From Pseudeuparius sepicola (Eukaryota; Arthropoda; Insecta; Coleoptera; Anthribidae), in contig OY987298.1 in NCBI GenBank assembly GCA_963920635.1, positions 107,575,309-107,639,308 on the forward strand: a DNA stretch of 64,000 nucleotides. The letters run 5' to 3'. The notes beneath the pieces were generated by a model. The model worked only from the letters and a program-made list of their open reading frames with translations, did no database searches and was not told where the DNA came from. Shown here piece after piece: positions 55,424-64,000 of this stretch (position 1 is its first letter; each line of letters starts with the position of its first letter). Made by a program: the position numbers and the translations under genes.

Positions 55424-55803
55424 ATTTCTAAATTTTTGAAATATTTTGTCCCCAATTTTACCTGGGACATTTTGAAAAGCAACCTCAGATTGTTTTACCA
55501 GTTCTACACTTCAGGTTAATGGCAAATTAGATTCCTCCATTTGTGTTATAGTTTTAGAAAGGAAGCTATAATTTGTTTTCGAATAGTTGTTTAACATCTG
55601 TAAGGGACTGGGAAGATTCGTTCGAAAATTCTGAAATTAGATCTTTCAGTTGGCAAAAATTCTCGCAATAAAAAAATGCAGCTTCCAACCAAGTGCCCCA
55701 TCTTGTAACAACATGTTGAAGTAGAAGAGGAGTGTTTGGTAGTTTTTCTTTGTAGAACTGAACCCTTATAGGCGCTTTAAGGAAGACTTTTTCATGTTGG
55801 AAA

Positions 55804-56226
55804 TTAAACTATTATATATAAATGTTTCCTAATTTCCCTAGCAACCCTATTTAAAGCATGAGCAAGGCATGTTACATGTATCAACTTCGGATAAAAGATT
55901 TTCAAATTTTGCCCGGCTCTTACCATGTACGGTGCTGCATCTGACAAAACGAGCAAAAAATTATCGGTAGGAACAGGTGCAGGAAGAAAAAATGTTGATA
56001 ATTCCTCTTGAACAAATCTGGTCACTCTCAATATCAATGCATTCGTTTTTTCTAATTCTTTAGAAGCAAGGAGGTAACATTTTGGTAAAATCTCGCCGCT
56101 AAGAACTCCAATCAATAAATGAGCAATATAACGTCCTATTGAATCGGTGGTTTCATCAATACATAATATGTAAAAATATCTGTTTTGAAATTTTGTTTTA
56201 ATTTCCTCAGTTATCTCCGAATACAT
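55804..56226 (-). pseudogene. hAT transposase catalytic part
   Basis: A 140-codon frame with FYILCIDETTDSIGRYIAHL carrying a catalytic Asp (DETTD), a second acidic position in LLVLSDAAPYMVRAGQNL, and CLAHALNRVAREIRK, matching hAT proteins (D....D and the CxxH motif: THVTCLAHAL). This subfamily is often labelled CGG-repeat-binding-protein-like in animal genomes. The N-terminal zinc finger is not seen upstream; the frame ends near 56,226 and a stretch of AT-rich sequence follows. Confidence 0.75.
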
Positions 56227-56567
56227 TTTTACCTATCTATAATTCATTCTGTCCTTTTCAATAATTATTGTACTTTATTAAATAGGTATAAATACCTACT
56301 ATGTTCGTTTTCAGATAACCAGGATTAGTGCCCATAAAATTATAATCTACCTATATTATTTTGGGAAAACCAGGTACCAGCTAGACACCGACCCCTGTTC
56401 CCAAAAATGAATGAAACGCCTGCCAATGATTTAAATTATCCTAAATTCTTTCAATTATGGACAATATGCCATATTTTAAGGATATATGCAAATATTTAAA
56501 AAATGCATATAATATGCTAAATATGCAAAATATGCGTGTTGCATATTTGGGTTACTCTAATAATAAC

Positions 56568-56931
56568 GCACAACAAATGTAGATTAAAGAGGATAAAGCC
56601 AGGGAACCGTTGCGACTGAGATCATATGAAGAAGTAATCTGACTTTTTGGCTACAAAACATGTTTTTTCTATTTTTGTGTGTTATATGGCTGTGCTGATT
56701 TATTTGCCGTTTCACTTACTCAAGTTTGGCTGCCCGTTTCTCTCTCTAGCCTCCTTCCATACTACATATAAATTTGAAGATTGAAATTCATGAATGAGAT
56801 TGTTAATGTAATGATTATGGGTAAACGAATCAACCTCGTCATACTCACTCGTGTCGTCACAAAAATAACACTAACAACATATTTATTCTAATTATGTTTC
56901 CCATTTATAAAATTCAGAATTTTATCTTTCC
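56568..56931. other. No feature recognised
   Basis: Right flank of the hAT insertion. The target sequence ataataac continues into cgcac. No gene or repeat. Confidence 0.4.
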
Positions 56932-57065
56932 TCGTTCTGGAAACATTTAGAAAAACCGTTTGCCCAAGTGTCCATTTCGGGGATTATAGCCCCTTTGGGG
57001 GGCATTTTTGAGACCATGTTTATAGGAACTTTTTTCTTTTTTTTTTGGTCGCAGAACGCGCTGCT
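56932..57065. repeat. Direct duplicate D1
   Basis: This segment (gttctgga, cccaagtgtccatttc, tatagcccc, gcatttttga, ccatgttta) is repeated at 57,405-57,467 and 58,596-58,670, the second copy being split by the insertion at 57,468. Both are in the same orientation, 450 bp apart once the insertion is removed. Confidence 0.85.
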
Positions 57066-57404
57066 AAATTATGGCAGGGCTAATTGCTAATACGCATTTT
57101 CATGACACTATGCAAAAAAATTCTAAACGATTTTACTCGAAAACAGTGTATGCTGTCGAAGTTCAACAAGAGCACCTTTTTTTTCGTAGAAGACCCTGAA
57201 ATGTCAAAATTTCGCAAAAAATAGGAAAAAGCACACACAACAAATTTGGTATATTTTTAACCTTGACCCCCCCCCCCCCCATTTTGGATGCCTATGATGA
57301 AGAATATCAAGCTATCTCTTGTGTGAATGTAAAATCTCTTGTGTAAATATAAAATCTCAAGGGTATATCACATACCAAATTTCAGAATTTTATCTTTGTT
57401 ATAA
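57066..57404. other. Spacer of the tandem duplication
   Basis: AT-rich DNA with a run of 14 C at about 57,269. No frame. Confidence 0.4.
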
Positions 57405-57458
57405 AATAGTTCTGGAAATATTTAGAAAGAACCGTCTGCCCAAGTGTCCATTTCAGGG

Positions 57459-57467
57459 GCTATAGCC
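57459..57467. repeat. 9-bp target-site duplication, left
   Basis: GCTATAGCC precedes the insertion and is repeated exactly at 58,596-58,604. Duplicate D1 shows the uninterrupted site in diverged form (ggattatagcccc). Confidence 0.88.
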
Positions 57468-58595
57468 GGCACCGTCGCAGTAACAAGGCCCGCCAGCTGA
57501 AAGCGATGAGTCATCCAAGGGAGGTGAGCCTAAGGCGCCAAATTCAAATTTCAAGGTGTCAACTTGGTAAATTTGGTAAAAAAAATACTTTAAAATGATT
57601 GTTTACATATATAGCTCATGGTTTTACAACACGGATAATAATCTACGAGAGTGAAAGTCACATTTTCAAGGGGTTTTGGTGCATTTAGATATCTACCGGT
57701 AAAATTTTCGTAAATGCCAATTATTTCTTAGTTGCCTGCCTAGATACAACTAAATTCGAATAAATAAAACCATAAAACTTACTGATTTTAAGGTGGTTAC
57801 GTTTAATCTAGTAAAATTGTTAGGTATAACACTCTCCAACAGTCCAAACCAAAATCCTGGAAAACTGTGTACGAACAAAATCTCTTTTGATGGCCTTAAC
57901 CCACTTTTCCCTTAAAATAGTGTCTTTACGGAGGAAAAAGCGGACACATTAGGACCGCCTTTGTAGTTTCCCTTGCAGTTGAGAATGGAACACGTCCACG
58001 GCATGATTTAAATTAGTCCGAAACTATAAACCTATAAACTAAAATTGAACTTTAATCACTTTATTCTGAACCACTGCTGTTTTACCACCTTATTAATAAA
58101 ACTACACGTCATATATTACTAAAAAACACAGTCCAACACACAACAAACGTTCTTTAAAACAGAAAAATCGCCAGACAAATAAACGTAAACAACTTCAAAA
58201 TTAGACGCCGATTAACCATAACATATAACATATTAACAAAATGAAACGTACTACATATAATATGTTAATGAAATGTGTTTCCCTCTTATAACCATTATTA
58301 TCCTTTTTCATCTTTTCTTCCCTAATTTTATTTTAGTTAAGGTAGTTTCTTAATTTTTAAAATTGGCAACTTTCACCTAGAGGTTTTCTCACCTCAAACA
58401 GGAATACTGTTTCACTTCTAAAACCCCTGTGTCAAAAATCATCCAAGGGTAAAAGACAAAACAGTGTCGCCCTTATTTAAAGCTCAAGTTAAAAAAGGAA
58501 AAGGAACTTCAAAAAGCAACCTCCCGACCTCCCTGTGATGACGTAGTGACGTTTCGCGTCGCCAGCTGGCAGGCCTTTATCATTGCGACGGTGCC
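57468..58595. mobile_element. Probable Mutator-type non-autonomous transposon, 1,128 bp
   Basis: Inverted ends ggcaccgtcgca and tgcgacggtgcc, with similarity continuing through aaggcc and gccagctg (about 35 bp). The insertion splits a duplicated sequence whose other copy shows the empty site, so the boundaries are exact. A 9-bp duplication is usual for Mutator/MULE transposons; TIR sequence alone does not prove the family. The interior is AT-rich and has no transposase. Confidence 0.72.
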
Positions 58596-58675
58596 GCTAT
58601 AGCCCCCTTAGGGTGCATTTTTGATACCATGTTTAGAGGAACTTTTTCACTTTTTTGGGTCGCAGATTGCGCTCG
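58596..58675. repeat. Direct duplicate D2, right half
   Basis: Continues the copy interrupted at 57,467: gctatagcccccttagggtg, catttttgataccatgttta and ggtcgcagattgcgctc parallel D1. Confidence 0.82.
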
Positions 58676-58824
58676 ACACCCTATATAAAGTCTCCTCTCA
58701 TTATACAGGACCTGACGACTATCGTATTCCTGAGATTTAAATTGCAAACAAGTTCAATTATTCCCAAGGAAAATACATCGAAAACTGTTTATTAACTTTT
58801 TATCCAAATATAGAAGACGAGAGA

Positions 58825-59045
58825 CCACCCAGGTGGCAATGAAAAGAAACAGGAGCGCGGCAGGTTATAATTCTGAGTCGAAACGACTTTGTATTTCCAT
58901 CACGCCTTTCAGAAGGTGTGCGAAAGGGAACTCCCTCACAGCCTCCGGCAGATATACACGTTCCACATAATAAGACACTGTGCTTGTTACTTCGTAGACA
59001 CATTTTGATTGCGTTTTAGTTCCATTAGCGATGCTCTCTGAATTC
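58825..59045. repeat. Diverged duplicate C2 (pairs with 53,236-53,480)
   Basis: Same orientation and order of blocks as C1. Where the two copies differ, C2 mostly has A or T while C1 has G or C. Confidence 0.75.
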
Positions 59046-60046
59046 AGAACGTATGTCAGAAATTAGCTTTCAGCAAAGCGAAAGACCATCAAAAGATTGG
59101 AAAAGCCACATATTCAGGGTTACCGAACAGCTGATAAAGTAAAATCAAAGATAGGAAGAAAAGATTTCACTTGGAAAAAAAATAATGATGTACTTATAAT
59201 GAAAATAAAGCTTTCTTCAACTGTTTGCTTCATTGGCACAGGAAAACAAAAATAAAAATTTAGAGGGGAACCTGTTTGGATGATCAGCCTGTAAAAACGA
59301 GCAAACGCAATTTAGGTACCATAGTTTAGTTTCATTTGCGCTAATGTAAATATTTGAGTCCCAGAAAGCTTTGGATAAAAGAAAACTTGTATTTGTTGAA
59401 AAGCAATTAATTCCGAAGGACCCTTCGCAACTGAAAACATTCAGCTGTTTCTCTTTATTCTTCCATTTTTTATTTCGCTGTGGAGCATTAATTAAATTCG
59501 AAAAATAACTCGCTTACGCTTTCAGCACGAAGAATAAGAGCCTTCATTGGTATTAATAATACCACCCGACGACGCTAAGTGAAAATGACGTAAACAGGGG
59601 AGGTTAGGGATGGTGGAAATGGTGGAAATCCATTAGGAAAATCTTGTAAAGTTTTTTGACCCTAACAAAAGAGAGCGATACTACAAATTTTAGCTGTGAC
59701 CTTGTTTAGTGGTTCGGTGTTTATCCAGGCATCAACTCCATAATGTTTATAAGCTAAATGTCAAAGACGTTGGAATTTTCTAGGTTAGGTTAAAAGGATC
59801 AGTTGAAGCAAAATAATTATTGGAAATTAATTAAATATTATTCTTACGTTTCCAGTCCAATTTCATAAGCAAAAACCAGTTACAGATATAATTTCTCTTA
59901 AATACCAACAATTTAAGGATTCGTTTTCCCCCTTAAATAGTTTCTTCTGGTAAGACAAGAAAATAAAATGGATTTATTTTAATGCTTCATTCGAGGATTT
60001 ACTGGTTTTTCGTAGAGTTAAATTTCTGTTTGCTAGGCATACAAAC
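59046..60046. other. No gene recognised
   Basis: AT-rich, with mixed-composition DNA at 59,400-59,600 holding gcattaattaaattcg and gtattaataataccac, possible homeodomain-type sites. No frame. Confidence 0.3.
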
Positions 60047-60169
60047 ATGCGATTTTCCTTAACAGAAGAAAAATTAGAGTCCTTGCTATCGAGTGATATC
60101 AAGGGAGGTGGTGTGCTTGATCCATCTTCTGAGTCACCCTCCGAAAGTGATAAATTGCTGGGGAGCTAG
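60047..60169 (+). pseudogene. Short acidic ORF, possibly a transposase N-terminus
   Basis: From the ATG at 60,047 there are 40 codons, MRFSLTEEKLESLLSSD and SSESPSESDKLLGS, then TAG. Acidic, Ser/Glu-rich N-termini of this kind start piggyBac-type proteins, but no later domain follows within the next few hundred bases. It could be chance. Confidence is low. Confidence 0.18.
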
Positions 60170-61635
60170 GGAAACTTTTGATTACCATCTTAGATTACTT
60201 TATTAGATACATGTCATCCATTAACTTAATTCTACCAGCCCCTGGGGGAAAGTAGAATTACTTGGTATAAAACCATAACTAGACAGTCTTATTAAATGTA
60301 CGCAATTCATTTTATTAGCAGCTGCTATCATGTATACACCAACAACTATTGTTTGCATTAAATCGTACCTCTGGAGTAGGTTTTATTACTACTGTAACAC
60401 ATTAATTCATGTTTCCTATACAGACTAGATCAGTGAAAAAAAAATTTTTATTATTAACTCCAAGTAAAATGTTTAACTTTCGAAAAGAAAATGTACCGGT
60501 AATTTAACCATAAGAGTATTATACCCCCAAATAGAAAATCTAGCTAGACAAATTTTTCTTAAAAAATAAATAAAAATAAATAAAGTACCCAGAAATAATA
60601 CGAAAAAATCAAATTTGCTATGAAACCATGACACATATGAAAAAATGCTAAGAGAACGTTTTTGTTTACAATAAAAATTTACATAAGAATTTGAATACAT
60701 TTTATTGCTATACAAGGTGGTTCTATTTTTTTTTCTAAAATATATTATACTAATTACCCATTTCTACGCCACTGGTTGTTCAAGATGATTGATATTAACA
60801 GGTTTTATGCTAACCCATGCCGTTATAACGTGTACCAAATATGACTTAAATATCTCAACTAGTTTGTAAAATATTCAATAAATTCCACATATTTCTTGCA
60901 ACTTTAACACCCTGTAACTTTTTTATAAGGCCTTAAAATGATATAGTTTATAAAAGAAAGTGCGGTTATTTTTTGGTTTTCTATCACCTGTTGAAGTGTT
61001 GCAGATTAAAACTGAATCACCCTGTATATTAATGGTTGAAATTCGTAAAATATTGATTTTCCCACACCATCGCACCATCGGGCAACACCGCGGTTGCCGC
61101 GAAGTCAACTGCCTCGCGAGATTCAATTTGCCTTGGTGCACATTCGAAGATATTGGAAACTTTATAGTTGTGTATTAATGCAATAATTTTGAACACTGGG
61201 ACAAATAACGATTTAGTGCTGTACCTATATGTTGAATAATTACAATTCTATTGTCTGGAGAATTAGCTTAACAGAATAGTCTGTCAAGTTAAAAGGCATG
61301 AAAATTTTAAGGTTATTAGTTCATAAATCAAATTATGTGTACTGTGCTGTGACCCATATTGAAAATGAAATAATTGAAAAAAATTGTCTAAGATGTTATT
61401 TTTTATTTGAAGCTTGTAACAATAAATTAATTATGTAAACATTAGAATAAAAATAGATTCTATTAAAATTCTCATTTCCATAGTATCGACCTACGGCATA
61501 AAATAAAACACCTCTAATAAGTACCTAACTCTATTAGGTATAGCTTATAATAGTTATAGGTTATACAACCACGGTAGACACCATTTATTGTATCGGCCGT
61601 TTATAGTCCAAGAGCCGGCCGCATGATTTCAACTC
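60170..61635. other. No gene recognised; two CACCCTGTA motifs
   Basis: aacaccctgtaac at about 60,907 and tcaccctgtatat at about 61,018 resemble MITE ends seen elsewhere but lack partners. Bases 61,060-61,140 are GC-richer (caccgcggttgccgcg). No frame with a domain. Confidence 0.35.
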
Positions 61636-62790
61636 TCATAAGATTATAGAATAAGATGTTATGTAAAATGTAGAGTAGGTATATTTCTTTACTTGAAGCG
61701 AGTATATAGGTTGCCTCAGATAATATGGGCCCGATCATTGTTATTTAAAGAAGTTGTGATTAATTTTTAATTTTTTAATAGGTTCAACCCATCCCACGTA
61801 CATATTTACTACTTTTTTCGCAAAAGTCCTTTGATAAATTCGGAAAGTGCCGTTCTACAAATCAAAGGAGGTGGTAAATTTCTTAACTGGGTTTTGTACT
61901 TTCCTCCAGTACCGAAAGAAACCTCGAAAATCCGATATTTAACCAAATTTCCCGACTCCCGATTTTCAAGTTTAGAGAAACGGGAGGGCTGTATATAGGC
62001 TGTAAAATTAGCGAAATTGACTGGAAATCCTGAAGAACCGCTCTTAGAAATTGCGTGTTTTTCCCCATTTTTTTATTTTTCGGGGGCACCGGAAGCGTCT
62101 GCACCTTACCTGAAGACTTGAGGGAAGTTTTAAAAATTCCGACCCCAGAGCCCCGAGCCGAAATAACTTAGCTGTAGCTCGGCGAAAAGGGCAATTTCTG
62201 ACAGTTTTCGGACTTTTAGGTGACAGGAAATGCCGACCAATCACGTAAAAAAGATGCGTCCCACCTGCGTTGATATTTTTTTACGCCGAAAATCCTTAAT
62301 AACTTGAAAACGGGAAATAGTTTACCTGAAAAAGTTTCGTTAGATATGTTGACTCGTTCTTCGGCCATTTCGCCCTACCGTCAGATCTTCCGAAAAACGC
62401 GTTTAAAATTTTTTTCCCTGGTCATCAAACGGTATATATGGCACTGGCTGTATAGTGGGACGTCGCACACAACTCGCATCCCCGAAGTCCAGACTTGCCC
62501 TCGTCTTTCACGCCGTATTTAACAGCGGAGGACTTTCTGGACCCTGAAAATGACTATCGGATTTCTAAAGGACCGAGGGGCATTTTTTTTATTGTTGCTC
62601 CATGGGCCTTCTTTCCTATTTTGTTCTATAATCATAGAGGGTAGATTTGCCTAAACATTAACCATAACTTCTTTAAATAACAATGATCGGGCCCATATTA
62701 ATTGAGGCAACCTACTCGCTTCAAGTAAAAAATATACTGTCTACATTTTACATAACATCTTATTCTATAATCTTATGGGAGTTGATATAG
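61629..62790. mobile_element. Non-autonomous element with 130-bp inverted termini, 1.16 kb
   Basis: Left arm 61,629-61,770 and right arm 62,665-62,790 are reverse complements at about 90%: shared blocks cataagattatagaataaga, tgttatgtaaaatgtag, acttgaagcgagta, ggttgcctca and atgggcccgatcattgtt. Between them is a moderately GC-rich 890 bp with minus-strand frames of 66 and 73 codons; neither has a known domain. No transposase is seen. Superfamily unknown. Confidence 0.82.
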
Positions 62791-62826
62791 AATAGAGCCC
62801 ATATGAGCTCTCATATGGGCTCTATT
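62791..62826. repeat. 36-bp perfect palindrome
   Basis: aatagagcccatatgag, two central bases, ctcatatgggctctatt. It directly adjoins the right end of the 1.16-kb element. Confidence 0.85.
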
Positions 62827-63729
62827 ATGGAATATATCTATCTAGGTATTCATAGAACGAGAAAACTGCTGTTCTTCATTATAGTCAGATTTAAGTTCAA
62901 GTATAGACTAAATTACTTAATTTTGACTACTTCATGCAGTGGTAAATTTGACTAAAGCCCATTATATTACCTATTTTTAACTTAAAAATTACTTCCATGC
63001 AGCTCATTCCCCACATTCCAATATTTTACTTCATATAGACGTAAACTCTTTAGGTCAAAATAAATTTCTAACTAGTTGGGTAGTAAAAATTAGATAATTT
63101 TAACTTTGAATGTTTGTTGGAAGGGCTTTATGCCTCCATTCAGTTAAGGTCACCCTCCGAATGTAAAATGCCCGATAAATTCAACCACATTCGTCTCCTG
63201 TACCTACCTATTGCCCCACTTCTCACTCAACAAAGGATTTATGGACGTCCGGTTGGTATTTATGGAGAGGGGAGACCATTTAAATGCAAAATTATGCGGG
63301 GAAGAACTATTGACCAACCCTGATTTCTAACCATTGTTGTATCTGAACGGCAAACGTTTTTACATTTCAGTACCACACCCACAGGCTTAAATAATAGATT
63401 ATCGATCATTACTTCAGTGGAAATTCTACTCATAATACAAATTTTGGGTGTTAAAGTTTCCATTTATGATGATGTTCAGTTCAGCTTATGGAACACAGTA
63501 CGAGTTACTTACTTTGATTTTTTTTTGTGGTATGTTGCTCTTTATAATTTTACCAAGTTTTTAAAAAATATGTTTAAACAATTGTTGACATTTTCATTTC
63601 CAAGTAGTTATATATTTGTCCATTCAAAACTTAACAATCTAGATAAACTGTGCACTGTTTTATTTAAAGCGGTGTCACTAAGCACGCATTCAGTACATTT
63701 ATTTTGACAAAAACAAAACCAGAGAATTT
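62827..63729. other. No gene recognised
   Basis: AT-rich apart from 63,120-63,320, a mixed-composition stretch (aaggtcaccctccgaatg, atggacgtccggttgg). The two frames here have no known domain. Confidence 0.35.
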
Positions 63730-63730
63730 C

Positions 63731-63762
<32 letters not shown>

Positions 63763-63763
63763 T
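63730..63763. repeat. (AAT)n microsatellite
   Basis: About 11 units of ata/aat between catt- and -tctcaccc. Confidence 0.95.
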
Positions 63764-64000
63764 CTCACCCTGACAATACTCCAAACTAGGAGTACCGCAG
63801 TAGCAACTGAATGCTTATGCGGCGGAGGGGGGCAATAATTACTATTATTTTGACTTCGTTGAGAAAGAATTATTATTTTCGTTGAGAGAAATATAATTTT
63901 CCAAAGAAGTTTTGGAAAATTTAACAGCAGTAGTAAGAATATTAATAAAATCGAGAACTGTAAATAGTTGTAGTTGAGAAGCTGATTCTTTAAAATACAA
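63764..64000. other. No feature recognised
   Basis: End of the window; AT-rich with an inverted pair attatttt near 63,842 and 63,870. No gene. Confidence 0.35.

Larger units (their letters stand above)
54893..56559 (-). mobile_element. hAT transposon with AT-rich subterminal motif array, 1,667 bp
   Basis: The left end tagagtaacccaaatatgca and right end tgcatatttgggttactcta are exact inverted repeats, flanked by the exact 8-bp duplication ATAATAAC. Inside both ends, aatatgca/atgcaaa motifs recur (several between 54,905 and 55,000 and between 56,485 and 56,540). The minus strand carries parts of a hAT transposase. TSD and TIRs are undamaged, while the gene is broken. Confidence 0.93.

Overview
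The window looks like gene-poor, transposon-dense nuclear DNA of an animal, most likely an insect. It is AT-rich and has no long host open reading frame. It carries a mix of element classes typical of arthropods: a DIRS tyrosine-recombinase retrotransposon, a Penelope-like element, a jockey/CR1-type LINE, an R2-like LINE fragment, Tc1/mariner, hAT, piggyBac, Mutator-like and THAP-domain relics, and many short palindromic (foldback/MITE) elements. I saw no tRNA, rRNA or CRISPR array and no confident host exon. Species cannot be named from this sequence.

Layout. 1.2-6.35 kb: a nearly complete DIRS retrotransposon with both inverted terminal repeats and the internal complementary region; its gag reads through a predicted spliceosomal intron and its pol and recombinase are broken by frameshifts and stops. 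6.4-13.3 kb: a MITE, a four-copy 122-bp tandem array beside a long palindrome, a CACCCTGTA-ended element, a GC-rich island and inverted duplications. 15.1 kb: piggyBac relic. 17.5-18.7 kb: internally deleted hAT with perfect 8-bp target-site duplication (TSD). 19.4 kb: MITE. 23.1-24.0 kb: internally deleted mariner-like element. 25-27.5 kb: CAAG-motif clusters and two palindromes. 30.9 kb: MITE. 33.5-34.8 kb: inverted repeats around a THAP-domain relic. 36.9-37.7 kb: nested inverted-repeat elements, one with a 17-bp TSD. 37.9-40.8 kb: minus-strand LINE interrupted by a plus-strand R2-like fragment. 41.0-43.3 kb: minus-strand Penelope-like element with RT and GIY-YIG domains. 46.6-52.1 kb: two 84-bp inverted repeats with TA flanks enclosing 5.4 kb, including an intact DD34E transposase gene. 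54.9-56.6 kb: hAT with TSD and decayed transposase. 57.5-58.6 kb: probable Mutator-type insertion with 9-bp TSD inside a tandem duplication. 61.6-62.8 kb: a 1.16-kb element with 130-bp inverted repeats.

Between the elements are moderately GC-rich blocks with TAATTA/TAATTG motifs that resemble conserved noncoding DNA. Three such segments occur as diverged pairs. These blocks, plus the lack of exons, suggest an intergenic or intronic region of a host locus, but this is inference. The only protein-coding gene that looks intact is the Tc1-type transposase at 49,489-50,502.
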